NCBI RefSeq assembly: GCF_000023925.1
Contig: NC_013169.1
Coordinates: 2,232,001 to 2,296,000 of the forward strand
DNA length: 64,000 bases
Source: Kytococcus sedentarius DSM 20547
GTDB lineage: Bacteria > Actinomycetota > Actinomycetes > Actinomycetales > Dermatophilaceae
Direction: 5' to 3'
Made by a program: the position numbers and the translations under genes. Below, piece after piece: positions 53,964 through 62,201 of the stretch. Every line of letters starts with the position of its first letter. The stretch's first letter is position 1. Under the pieces are notes generated by a model. It searched no databases and had not been told where the DNA came from. It saw nothing but the letters and a program-made list of their open reading frames with translations.

Positions 53964-54967
53964 GCTCGCACGTCACGTCGCTCGGCCACGGCCGCCGGCT
54001 CGCGCTCCTGCTGGGGCTCGGACTGGCGGTCGTGGCCGTGGCCTGCTTGGCCTCCCTCGCCGTCGGGGCCACCGTGGTGCCGCTGGCCCACGTCTGGGAG
54101 ACGCTGACCGGCAGCGCGCCCCACGGCATCGTCGAGGCACGTCTGGACCGCACGGCGCTGGGTGTCGTCGTGGGGGCCGCGATGGGGTGTGCGGGCGCCG
54201 CGATGCAGGCGCTCACCCGCAACCCGCTGGCCGACCCGGGCATCCTCGGCGTGAACGCCGGGGCCGCGCTCGCCATCGTGCTGGGACTGGCCACCGGGCT
54301 GCTGACCGCGCAGACGCAGTACGTGTGGTTCGCCCTGGCGGGGGCGGCGGTGGCCACCACGGTGGTCTACGGCATCGCCTCGATGGGGCCCGGAGGCGCC
54401 CAGCCGGTGACGCTCACCATCGCCGGGGCCGCCTTCGCGGCGACCGCGACCAGCCTGGGCGCGGGGCTGCTGGTGGTGGACCTCGCGGCGCTGGACGTGT
54501 TCCGCGTGTGGCAGGTGGGCACCGTGGCCGGGCGCGACCTGGCCCTGCTCGGCTCGGTGGCGCCGGTGCTGCTCGTCGGCTTCCTGCTGACCCTGCCGGC
54601 CGGCGGGTGGCTCAACACGCTCGGGCTGGGGGACGACATGGCCCGCGGGCTGGGGCAGCGTGTCTGGCTGGTGCGCCTCGTGGTGGCGGTCGGCGCGGTG
54701 TGCCTGTGCGCCGCGGGGACCGCGCTGGCCGGGCCGGTGGCCTTCGTGGGGCTGGTGGTGCCGCACGTGGTGCGCCTGCTGACCGGCCCCGACGAGCGGC
54801 GCGTGATGCTGGGCTCGGCCCTCTTCGGAGCCGCCCTGGTGGTGGGCGCCGACACCATCGGCCGCGTGGTGCTGCCCCCCACCGAGGTGCAGGTCGGCAT
54901 CATGACCGCCGTGATCGGCGCCCCCGTCCTCATCGCCCTGGTGCGCACCCAGCGGGTGACCGCATGA
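53960..54967 (+). CDS. FecCD-type siderophore ABC permease 1
   Basis: 335 residues from GTG at 53960, about nine TM helices. ARLDRTALGVVVGAAMGCAG, MQALTRNPLADPGILGVNAG and the coupling loop FWRVWQVGTVAGRDL-like block (DVFRVWQVGTVAGRDL), GLVVPHVVRLLTGPDERR are family signatures. It forms a heterodimer with the next gene product. GTGA and ATGA overlaps with both neighbours indicate coupled translation. Confidence 0.9.
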   Translation: MSSHVTSLGHGRRLALLLGLGLAVVAVACLASLAVGATVVPLAHVWETLTGSAPHGIVEARLDRTALGVVVGAAMGCAGAAMQALTRNPLADPGILGVNAGAALAIVLGLATGLLTAQTQYVWFALAGAAVATTVVYGIASMGPGGAQPVTLTIAGAAFAATATSLGAGLLVVDLAALDVFRVWQVGTVAGRDLALLGSVAPVLLVGFLLTLPAGGWLNTLGLGDDMARGLGQRVWLVRLVVAVGAVCLCAAGTALAGPVAFVGLVVPHVVRLLTGPDERRVMLGSALFGAALVVGADTIGRVVLPPTEVQVGIMTAVIGAPVLIALVRTQRVTA

Positions 54968-56061
54968 GCGCCGCACCGCAGCCCACCGCCGCGACCGGGG
55001 CGGGCACCCGGGCCGCGCCGACCGCGGCGCCGGAGCACACCGCATCGGTCCGCGGGGTGAGCCGGCGCCTCGCCCGCCGCCGCGCGCTGGTGCTGGCCGC
55101 GCTGGGCGCACTCGCGCTGGCCCTGTTCGCCGCCCGCGTGCTGCTGGGCGACTACACCGTGACCATCCCGGACTTCCTGCGCATCCTGGGCGGGGAGAAC
55201 ATCCCCGTGGCCAGCTTCCTGGTGATGGAGTCCAAGCTCCCGCGCGCCGCGGTCGCGGTGGTCGCGGGGCTGGCCTTCGGCGCCGCGGGCGCCACCTTCC
55301 AGTCCGTGCTGCGCAACCCGCTGGCGAGCCCCGACGTGGTCGGCGTCAGCCTGGGCGCCAGCTTCGGCGCCGTGTTCTCGATGGTGGTGCTCGACTGGGC
55401 GGGGACGCCCGTGATGCTCGCCGCCGCGGCCGGCGGGTTGGCGGTCACCGGCACCCTGCTCGCCTTCTCCGGGGGGCGGGGCGCCGGCGCCGCGGCCCAC
55501 ACCATGATCCTGGTGGGCATCGGCCTGGGGGCCGCGCTCTCGGCCGGCATCCACTGGCTGATGCTGCGCACCGACGTGCACAAGGCCCAGGACGCCCTGG
55601 TGTGGGTCTCCGGCAGCACCAACGACGTGACCTGGCGGCAGATCGCGGGGCTGGCCGTCGTGGTCGCCGTGCTGCTGCCCCTGCTGGTGGTGGCCGCCTC
55701 GCGCCTGGGCGTCCTCGAGCTCGGCGACGAGCTCGCCACCGGCCTGGGCGAGCGCCCCACCCGCCTGCGCGGCACCGTGATGCTGCTGGCGGTGCTGCTG
55801 GTCACCTCGGCCACGGCCGTGTGCGGCCCGGTGGCCTTCCTGGCCTTCCTCGCCGGCCCCATCGCCCGCGCCCTGAACCGCGGCCGCACCACGCTGGTGG
55901 GTGCCGGCCTGGTGGGCGCCTGCATCTTCCTGGCCGCCGACTACGTGGGTGCCTACCTGGTGCCCGGCGGCAACGTGCCGGTCGGGGTGGTGACCGGCCT
56001 GGCCGGTGGCCCCGCCCTGCTCGCGCTGCTCCTGACCTCCCGGAGGTGGATGTCCGCATGA
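54964..56061 (+). CDS. FecCD-type siderophore ABC permease 2
   Basis: 365 residues with ATG overlapping the previous stop. A long Ala/Thr-rich N-terminus precedes TM1. SKLPRAAVAVVAGLAFGAAG, TFQSVLRNPLASPDVVGVSL and VSGSTNDVTWRQIAGLAVVV are conserved; however, the usual GLxxPH segment reads FLAFLAGPIARALNRG, a recognised variant of the FepG/FhuG-type subunit. Confidence 0.9.
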   Translation: MSAAPQPTAATGAGTRAAPTAAPEHTASVRGVSRRLARRRALVLAALGALALALFAARVLLGDYTVTIPDFLRILGGENIPVASFLVMESKLPRAAVAVVAGLAFGAAGATFQSVLRNPLASPDVVGVSLGASFGAVFSMVVLDWAGTPVMLAAAAGGLAVTGTLLAFSGGRGAGAAAHTMILVGIGLGAALSAGIHWLMLRTDVHKAQDALVWVSGSTNDVTWRQIAGLAVVVAVLLPLLVVAASRLGVLELGDELATGLGERPTRLRGTVMLLAVLLVTSATAVCGPVAFLAFLAGPIARALNRGRTTLVGAGLVGACIFLAADYVGAYLVPGGNVPVGVVTGLAGGPALLALLLTSRRWMSA

Positions 56062-56879
56062 CCGCTCCGACCGACGCACGCCTGGTCTGCCGCGACCTGT
56101 CGCTCTCCTACGGCGGTCCCGACGTGGTGCGCGGCGTCACGCTGGAGGTCCCCGACGGCCGGATCACCACCCTGGTGGGCGCCAACGGGTGCGGGAAGAG
56201 CACCCTGCTGCGCGGCCTGGTGCGGTTGCTGCGCCCGACCTCCGGGCAGGTGCTGCTCGACGGTGACGACCTGCACCGCATCCCGACCCGCCAGGTGGCC
56301 ACCACCATCGGGCTGCTGCCCCAGCAACCCCTGGTGCCCGCGGGGCTGACCGTGGCCGAGCTGGTCTCCCGCGGGCGGCACCCGCACCGCGCGGCGTGGC
56401 GCCCCCCATCGAGGGCGGACCACGCCGCCGTGGCCGAGGCGATGGCGCGAACCGACACCCTCGCGCTAGCCGACCGGCCGGTGGAGGCGCTCTCCGGCGG
56501 GCAGCGGCAACGGGTGTGGATCGCCATGGCGCTGGCGCAGCAGACCGACATCCTGATGCTGGACGAGCCGACGAGCTTCCTGGACCTCGCCCACCAGGTG
56601 GACGTGCTGGAGCTCGTGGAGGAGCTGAACGCCGAGCGGGGCACCACCGTGGTGATGGTGCTGCACGACCTGAACCTGGCGGCGCGGGTCTCCGACCACC
56701 TCATCGCGATGCGCCAGGGCGAGGTGGTGGCCTGCGGGACCCCACGGGAGGTCATCACCGCCCGGACGGTGCAGGACGTGTTCGGGCTGGACGTGCTGGT
56801 GGTGGACGACCCGGTGACCGGGACGCCGATGGTGGTGCCCGAGGGCCGCCGGCGGGGTCCGACGCAGACCTCGCATTGA
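56058..56879 (+). CDS. Siderophore ABC importer ATPase (FepC-like)
   Basis: 273 residues; ATGA overlap with permease 2. Walker A GANGCGKSTLLRGL, Q-loop LLPQQPLVPAGLTVAELVSR, GRHPH (typical of iron-siderophore ATPases), signature ALSGGQRQRVWIAMALAQQT, Walker B ILMLDEPTSFLD and switch His VLHDLNLA. It is the last gene of the importer; no terminator was seen in the 46 bp before the convergent CPBP gene. Confidence 0.93.
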   Translation: MTAPTDARLVCRDLSLSYGGPDVVRGVTLEVPDGRITTLVGANGCGKSTLLRGLVRLLRPTSGQVLLDGDDLHRIPTRQVATTIGLLPQQPLVPAGLTVAELVSRGRHPHRAAWRPPSRADHAAVAEAMARTDTLALADRPVEALSGGQRQRVWIAMALAQQTDILMLDEPTSFLDLAHQVDVLELVEELNAERGTTVVMVLHDLNLAARVSDHLIAMRQGEVVACGTPREVITARTVQDVFGLDVLVVDDPVTGTPMVVPEGRRRGPTQTSH

Positions 56880-56925
56880 GGCAGGGCGTCCGCGGCACGC
56901 GACGGCCAGGAATGCGCCCGGTACG

Positions 56926-58122
56926 TCAGCGGCGCGGGGCGGCCAGCTCCTCGGCGGAGGCGGTGCGGTTCGTGTGGCCGCTGCGGCGCCACTGCCACTC
57001 GATCAGGAGGTAGGCCACCCCCATCAGGACCACGCTGACGAGCACGGCCATCGCGGAGGAGGTGGTCTCCGCGCTGACGAACCCGTCCTCGAAGCCACCG
57101 AAGACCAGCGAGACCACCATGATCACCACGTTGTTCACCGCGTGCATCACCACGGCAGCCTCCAGACCACCGGTCCGCACGGTCATGGCGACGGCGAGGA
57201 TCGCGAAGATGCCCAGGTCCGCCAGCACCCAGGGGTCCAGCGACCCGTGGGCCAGGGCGAACAGGGCCGTGGTGGTGAGGGTGGCGACGACCAGCGAGAT
57301 CCACCGCCACGGGATCCAGCTGCCGAACCACTGCATGACGAACCCGCGGAACAGGTACTCCTCCCCGGCGGCCTGCAGCGGCGTGGTCACCAGGACGACC
57401 AGCAGCATCCACCAGAAGTAGGGGTGCATGGTGACCTCGAAGCTCTCCCCCATCAGCGCCGAGAAGCCGAGCAGGAAGGCCACCCACCACGGGGTGAGGA
57501 CGAGCAGGCAGCGCAGCGCCCACCCCCAGCGGAAGCGTCCCGCCACCGACGAGGCGAAGCCGGGGCGCACCCAGTAGGCCAGCGCGATCACCGCGATCGT
57601 CGCGGGGATCAGCACCGCCAGACCGAGGTTCATGCCCAGGAAGGTCAGGGGTTGCATGGTCGGGGTCTCGCCGGTGCCGCCGGGCTCGAAGATGTCCATC
57701 TGGTCGGGGTAGGCGACCAGCGGGATCACCAGGCTCACCACCATCACGACGATGACCGCCAGACCCAGCGGGATCCACAGACCCAACGCGGCCAGCGGAC
57801 GCCACCACGACCAGCGCGGACCGCGGGTGAGCTCGTGGAACTCGGCGTTCGGCCGCACGGAGGAGGCCGGAGCCGGCGGGGGACCGTAGCCCTGCGGCGG
57901 CGGGCCGTACTGGCCGCCCTGCGGTCCGTGGCCCTGCGGCGGCGGGCCGAACTGGCCGCCCTGCGGTCCGTGGCCCTGCGGCGCGTACTGGCCGTACTGC
58001 GGCTCGGGCCGCGGGGCGTAGGGGTCGTGGGGAGGCTGCTGCGGTGCCTGCGGCTGCCCGGGGCCGTGGGGCTCGGGGGGCTGCGGGCGCTGCTGGTTCC
58101 AGGAATCCGGAGTGTGGCTCAC
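56926..58122 (-). CDS. CPBP-family intramembrane metalloprotease with Gly/Pro/Gln-rich N-terminus
   Basis: 398 residues from GTG at 58122, chosen because TATCGT lies 6 nt upstream (leaderless pattern); an ATG 8 codons earlier lies in the promoter. The first 90 residues are disordered, with a tandem 14-residue repeat QGHGPQGGQ(F/Y)GPPP. About eight TM helices follow. CPBP motifs are intact: EEYLFRG (Glu-Glu and Arg), FALAHG and HAVNN. Family knowledge: Rce1-like proteases or bacteriocin-immunity proteins. A repeat-bearing tail is unusual and may bind partners. Confidence 0.85.
   Translation of the reverse strand: MSHTPDSWNQQRPQPPEPHGPGQPQAPQQPPHDPYAPRPEPQYGQYAPQGHGPQGGQFGPPPQGHGPQGGQYGPPPQGYGPPPAPASSVRPNAEFHELTRGPRWSWWRPLAALGLWIPLGLAVIVVMVVSLVIPLVAYPDQMDIFEPGGTGETPTMQPLTFLGMNLGLAVLIPATIAVIALAYWVRPGFASSVAGRFRWGWALRCLLVLTPWWVAFLLGFSALMGESFEVTMHPYFWWMLLVVLVTTPLQAAGEEYLFRGFVMQWFGSWIPWRWISLVVATLTTTALFALAHGSLDPWVLADLGIFAILAVAMTVRTGGLEAAVVMHAVNNVVIMVVSLVFGGFEDGFVSAETTSSAMAVLVSVVLMGVAYLLIEWQWRRSGHTNRTASAEELAAPRR
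57890..57973. repeat. 42-bp tandem repeat coding for the CPBP N-terminus
   Basis: Two near-identical 42-bp units (57890-57931 and 57932-57973) differing at one base in the F/Y codon, followed by a partial third copy. The unit encodes 14 residues rich in Gly, Pro and Gln. Copy number could vary by slippage without changing the frame. Confidence 0.85.
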
Positions 58123-58134
58123 CCGCACACGATA

Positions 58135-58181
58135 GAAGGGCCCCACCCGCCGGGTGGTCCCCCGGCGGGGTGAGGCCCTTC
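58135..58181 (-). terminator. Long hairpin after 3-hydroxyisobutyrate dehydrogenase gene
   Basis: Arms 58135-58153 and 58163-58181 pair almost perfectly (GAAGGGCC...GGCCCTTC outer part) with a 9-nt loop. It lies 40 bp past the stop at 58221 and ends directly at the -10 of the CPBP gene. Confidence 0.75.
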
Positions 58182-58220
58182 ATCGGGCGTTCGTGGTGCC
58201 CCGGCGCAGGGGCGGAGCCG

Positions 58221-59111
58221 TCAGTCGTTCAGCGAGTTGTCGCGGACGGCGGTGATGACCGCCGAGAAGTCCCGCTTCGGGCCGTCGATCTCCGCGAAGC
58301 GCTCGTAGGCGTCCCGGGCCGCGCGGCCGAACGCGGTGTCCACGCCCGCCAGCTCGGAGGCGTCCTGGGCGAGCTTCAGGTCCTTGAGCATCAGGCCGGA
58401 GGCGAACCCGCCGGCGAAGTCGCGGTTGGCGGGCGAGCCCTCCACCGGGCCGGGCACGGGGCAGTTGGTGTCCAGCGCCCAGCAACGGCCGGAGCTGGTG
58501 GAGGCCACGTCGAAGAAGGCCTGCGGGTCCAGCCCCAGCTTCTCGCCCAGCACGAACGCCTCGGAGACGGCGATCATCTGCACGCCCAGCAGCATGTTGT
58601 TGCAGATCTTGGCGGCCTGGCCGTTGCCGGCGTCACCGCAGTGCACGATCTTGCGGCCCATGACCTCCAGCAGCGGCTCGGCGCGGGCGAAAGCCTGCTC
58701 GGTGCCCCCGACCATGAAGGTCAGGGTGCCGGCCTCGGAGCCCACCACGCCGCCGGAGACCGGGGCATCGATGCTGGAGTGCCCCGCATCGCGCACCATG
58801 TCGGCGGCCTTGCGCGCGGACTCCACGTCGATCGTGGAGGAGTCGATGAACAGCACGTCCTCACCCGTGGCGGCAGGGATGATCTCCTCGTAGCAGGACA
58901 GCACGATGGGGCCGCTCGGCAGCATCGTGATGACCGCCTCGGCGTCGGCGACGGCCTCGGGGCCGGTCTCGACCGTGGTGATGCCGTGGCCCTCGGCAGC
59001 CTGACGCGCCTCGGGCACGGGGTCGAAACCCGTCACCTCGTGGCCGGCCTTGGCGAGGTTGGCGGCCATCGGGCCACCCATGTTTCCGAGTCCCAGGAAC
59101 GCGATCTTCAT
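58221..59111 (-). CDS. mmsB: 3-hydroxyisobutyrate dehydrogenase
   Basis: 296 residues; TAGTCT 7 nt before ATG (leaderless pattern). NAD(P)-binding IAFLGLGNMGGPMAANLAKAGH, the substrate signature DAPVSGGVVGSEAGTLTFMVGG, catalytic Lys in AGNGQAAKICNNMLLG, and SSGRCWALDTNCPVPGPV (active-site tail typical of the HIBADH group). It oxidises 3-hydroxyisobutyrate to methylmalonate semialdehyde in valine breakdown, linking to the propionyl/methylmalonyl-CoA enzymes at 62-64 kb. No other valine-pathway gene is adjacent. Confidence 0.9.
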   Translation of the reverse strand: MKIAFLGLGNMGGPMAANLAKAGHEVTGFDPVPEARQAAEGHGITTVETGPEAVADAEAVITMLPSGPIVLSCYEEIIPAATGEDVLFIDSSTIDVESARKAADMVRDAGHSSIDAPVSGGVVGSEAGTLTFMVGGTEQAFARAEPLLEVMGRKIVHCGDAGNGQAAKICNNMLLGVQMIAVSEAFVLGEKLGLDPQAFFDVASTSSGRCWALDTNCPVPGPVEGSPANRDFAGGFASGLMLKDLKLAQDASELAGVDTAFGRAARDAYERFAEIDGPKRDFSAVITAVRDNSLND

Positions 59112-59142
59112 GCTCGGCAGACTACTCCCCCGGTGATGCAGG

Positions 59143-59469
59143 TCACTCCCGGGGGCGGGGCCGGTTGATGGGCTCGAAGCGACCCTTGATGCGGCGGCGC
59201 ACCTCCACCCGCCGGACGTCCACGAACTCGCTCATGGCCACGAGGTACCGCTGGGCCAGGTCGAAGGCCTCGTGGTCCTCGGCGTCGTCGTTGGACTCCG
59301 GCACCACGCAGCGCACCGTCACGACGGGGACACCGCGCGGCAGGTCGAGGGACACCTTCTCCACCAGGTGCGTCCGCGACACGACCTCGCGCGCGATGTC
59401 GAGGACCTGCGTGGGCTGGGTCTCCCCCTTGACTGCCATCACCTCGGCCAGGATGCGGTAGCTCGGCAT
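59143..59469 (-). CDS. Small conserved-looking protein of unknown function
   Basis: 108 residues; CAGACT 6 nt before ATG (leaderless pattern). MPSYRILAEVMAVKGETQPT, then VLDIAREVVSRTHLVEKVSL and VVTVRCVVPESNDDAEDHEA, ending in a basic tail VRRVEVRRRIKGRFEPINRP. Predicted alternation of beta-strand, helix and beta-strands suggests a ferredoxin-like fold. No family is recognised. It is 31 bp upstream of mmsB on the same strand but separately initiated. Confidence 0.65.
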   Translation of the reverse strand: MPSYRILAEVMAVKGETQPTQVLDIAREVVSRTHLVEKVSLDLPRGVPVVTVRCVVPESNDDAEDHEAFDLAQRYLVAMSEFVDVRRVEVRRRIKGRFEPINRPRPRE

Positions 59470-59522
59470 GGCGCCAGTCTGGCAGGCCCCACCGACGGCC
59501 GGAGTCCCTCTGCGGGACGGTC

Positions 59523-61106
59523 TCAGACCCGCGGGATGTCCCGCCGCCGCAGGCCGATCGCCCCGAGGGCGGAGAGCACCACCCCCAGCAGGACCAGGAC
59601 CGCGGCCGCGCCGAGCCGGAAGTCGTCGACCGGCACCTGCCCCACCGCGGTCAGCGGGGCGACGTCCATGACCCACTGCGGCAGGTCGAGGGCCGGCCCG
59701 AGCCAGCCGATGACGAGCGCCGCCGCGAAGGGCAGCCACACCAGGCCGCGGTGCTCCGGCACCCAGCCGAGCAGCAGCGTCACCAGACCGAGGAAGAGCA
59801 CGACCGCCGGCAGCTGCGCCAGCCCGGCGGCGAACAGCTCGCCGAAGCGGCCCGCGTCGTCCGTGCTCACCACGATGCTGCCGGCGAGGGCGGCGCCACC
59901 GACGAGGACGACCAGCAGCGCCCCCAGGGCGATGACGACCGCGTGGGTCCACCACCAGCCGGTGCGGGAGACCGGTCCGGCGAGCTGCTGGGAGAGCAGC
60001 CCCTGCTCCTCCGCGGTGCGCAGTCCCCCGGCGGCCTGGAGCACGCTCGCCACCGCGAGGGCCCCGAGCAGCATCGCGAAGGTGGCCACGACCGTGTCCA
60101 CGACCTCCTCGGCGGCCCGGAGGTATCCCTGCAGCTCGGGCATGTCCCGCAGCGCGTCGATCATCGGCTGGGTGAGCAGCCCGTAGGCGCCCATGAGCAC
60201 GGCCGTGCCGACCGCCCAGCCCAGGATGGTCAGGCCGTGCTCGTGGAGGGCCAGGCCCCACGGGGTGCGCAGCCTCCCGCCAGCGCCCGCCGGACCCGGG
60301 CGGGCCGACCACAGGGAGGCCTCGAGGTCGCGGCGAGCGGCGAGCGCCACCGCCGCCCCGGTCAGCACCAGGAACACGCCGAGACTCAGGGCCAGCGGCC
60401 ACCACCGCGGGTCGTCGCCGAAGGAGCGCAGCGCGTCCAGCCAGCCCAGCGGCGAGGCCCAGCCCCACGGACCGCCCCGCACGGCACCGACACCGCGGAG
60501 GACGAAACCGACCACGACCACCAGGAGGGAGACCGCCCACACGCCGCGGGCCTGCCCCACGAGCTGGGCGACGAGGGCCGCCACCGCCGCGTGCACGGCC
60601 CCGAGGGCGAAGAGCCCCGCCCCGTAGTACAGCGCCCCCGTCCCGTCGGCACCGTTGGCCACCATGAGGACGGCACTCCCGGCGGCCATCGCGGCGAGGG
60701 CTCCCAGCGCCGTCAGCAGGGCGGCCGCCAGCGGAGCCAGACGGCCCAGCGGACCGGCCCGGAGCATGGCGTGGCGGCCGGCCTGCTCCTCGGTGCGAGT
60801 GCCCCGGACGACCAGGGCGATGGCCATGAGCGGCACCGCGAAGCCGGCGATCTGCCCGAACTCGTTGGCGGTGATCCCGCCGAGGGTGTCGACGCCGGCG
60901 ACGTCGCCGGACAGTGCCGACATGCCCGGGCTCCCGGCCATGCGCGCGTAGGCCGTGCGCTCGGCCTCGGTGGTGTAGACCGAGGCGATGGAGCCGGCCG
61001 TCATCCCCATCAGCGCACAGAGGCCCACGACCCAAGCGGCCAGCCCGCGCCACCCGGAGCGCCACCCGAGGAGGAGCACCCGCCCCCACCCCGCCGTGCT
61101 GCTCAT
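59523..61106 (-). CDS. ABC exporter permease (polyketide-antibiotic/tetronasin type)
   Basis: 527 residues with about 12 TM helices; ATG at 61106 overlaps the ATPase stop. WRGLAAWVVGLCALMGMTAG, YTTEAERTAYARMAGSPGMS (an extracytoplasmic loop motif typical of this permease type), RTEEQAGRHAMLRAGPLGR and EEQGLLSQQLAGPVSRTGWW fit the large fused permeases that pair with a single ATPase, as in antibiotic self-resistance exporters. The substrate is unknown. Confidence 0.8.
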   Translation of the reverse strand: MSSTAGWGRVLLLGWRSGWRGLAAWVVGLCALMGMTAGSIASVYTTEAERTAYARMAGSPGMSALSGDVAGVDTLGGITANEFGQIAGFAVPLMAIALVVRGTRTEEQAGRHAMLRAGPLGRLAPLAAALLTALGALAAMAAGSAVLMVANGADGTGALYYGAGLFALGAVHAAVAALVAQLVGQARGVWAVSLLVVVVGFVLRGVGAVRGGPWGWASPLGWLDALRSFGDDPRWWPLALSLGVFLVLTGAAVALAARRDLEASLWSARPGPAGAGGRLRTPWGLALHEHGLTILGWAVGTAVLMGAYGLLTQPMIDALRDMPELQGYLRAAEEVVDTVVATFAMLLGALAVASVLQAAGGLRTAEEQGLLSQQLAGPVSRTGWWWTHAVVIALGALLVVLVGGAALAGSIVVSTDDAGRFGELFAAGLAQLPAVVLFLGLVTLLLGWVPEHRGLVWLPFAAALVIGWLGPALDLPQWVMDVAPLTAVGQVPVDDFRLGAAAVLVLLGVVLSALGAIGLRRRDIPRV

Positions 61107-62077
61107 CGCACCTCCCCCGAGCCGGCGTACTGCTCCAGGAAGAGCTCGTCGAGGGTCGGGGGCTCCACGGTCAGGCTCTGCACCCCGGCGGCGTGGAGGC
61201 TGCCCACGACCTGCGGCAGCGCGGCGGGCTCCACCCGGCAGCGGGTGTCCGTGCCGCGCGGAGCACCCGCCCCCGGAGCCGCAGCACCGGCCACCGGCTG
61301 CACCTGCAGGCCACCCACCCCGGGCAGACCCTCCAGCCCGGCCGGGGCGTGCACGGTGACGGCGTGGACGTGGCTGCTCGTCGCACCGCGCAGCTCCGCC
61401 AGACTGCCGATGGTGACGGTGCGGCCCTCCCGGATGATCGTCACCCGGTCGGCCAGCGCCTCCACCTCGGACAGGATGTGGCTGGAGAGCAGCACCGTGG
61501 CCCCCTCGGCGACCCGCTCCCGGACCACCTGCTGGAAGACCTGCTCCATGAGCGGGTCGAGGCCGGAGGTGGGCTCGTCCAGGACGAGCAGGTCGGCCTG
61601 CACCCCGAGGGCGGCCACGAGGGCCACCTTCTGGCGGTTGCCGGTGGAGTAGTCGCGGGCCCGCTTCGTGGGGTCCAGCGCGAACCGCTCGAGCAGCTCG
61701 GCCCGCCGGGCCGCCGGGATGCCACCGTGGCCCGCGGACAGCACGTCGAGGCACTGCCCTCCGGTGAGGCGCGGCCACAGCGCGACGTCGCCGGGGACGT
61801 AGGTCAGTCGGCGGTGGAGCCCCACCGCCTCGGCCCACGGGTCCCGGCCGAAGAGCCGGGCGCTCCCGCCCGTGGCCCGGGCCAGACCCAGCAGGATGCG
61901 GATGGTGGTGGACTTGCCCGAGCCGTTGGGGCCGAGGAAGCCGTGGACCTCACCGGGCTCCACGCGCAGATCGAGCCCGTCCAGCGCGTTGAACCGGCCG
62001 TAGGTCTTGACGAGGCTCTCGACCTCGATGACGGGGGACGGGTTGACGGGAGAGGCACTGCTGCGCGTCGCACTCAC
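61103..62077 (-). CDS. ABC exporter ATPase (drug-exporter class)
   Basis: 324 residues from GTG at 62077; TAGTGT 6 nt upstream (leaderless pattern). Walker A GFLGPNGSGKSTTIRILLGL, Q-loop region LTYVPGDVALWPRLTGGQCL, signature DYSTGNRQKVALVAALG (TG-type, as in CcmA-like drug ATPases), Walker B LLVLDEPTSGLDPLM and switch His SSHILSEVEAL. A C-terminal domain (about 90 residues) ends PPTLDELFLEQYAG, usual for these exporters. Gly/Ala-rich insert near residue 265. Confidence 0.9.
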   Translation of the reverse strand: MSATRSSASPVNPSPVIEVESLVKTYGRFNALDGLDLRVEPGEVHGFLGPNGSGKSTTIRILLGLARATGGSARLFGRDPWAEAVGLHRRLTYVPGDVALWPRLTGGQCLDVLSAGHGGIPAARRAELLERFALDPTKRARDYSTGNRQKVALVAALGVQADLLVLDEPTSGLDPLMEQVFQQVVRERVAEGATVLLSSHILSEVEALADRVTIIREGRTVTIGSLAELRGATSSHVHAVTVHAPAGLEGLPGVGGLQVQPVAGAAAPGAGAPRGTDTRCRVEPAALPQVVGSLHAAGVQSLTVEPPTLDELFLEQYAGSGEVR

Positions 62078-62163
62078 GATTCGACACTACTCCCAGGGCG
62101 TTCCCGTCCAGCGGTCAGTTCCCGCCAGGGCCCGTCCAGACGGCGAAGGACGTCCGGTGGGCC

Positions 62164-62195
62164 CGGGTGGGGGCAGGCGATGGTTCGCCCACCCG
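62164..62195 (-). terminator. Candidate terminator after meaB
   Basis: An 8-bp stem (CGGGTGGG 62164-62171 with CCCACCCG 62188-62195) with a 16-nt loop lies directly after the meaB stop on the reverse strand. It is weaker than the other hairpins. Confidence 0.4.
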
Positions 62196-62201
62196 AGGGG
62201 C

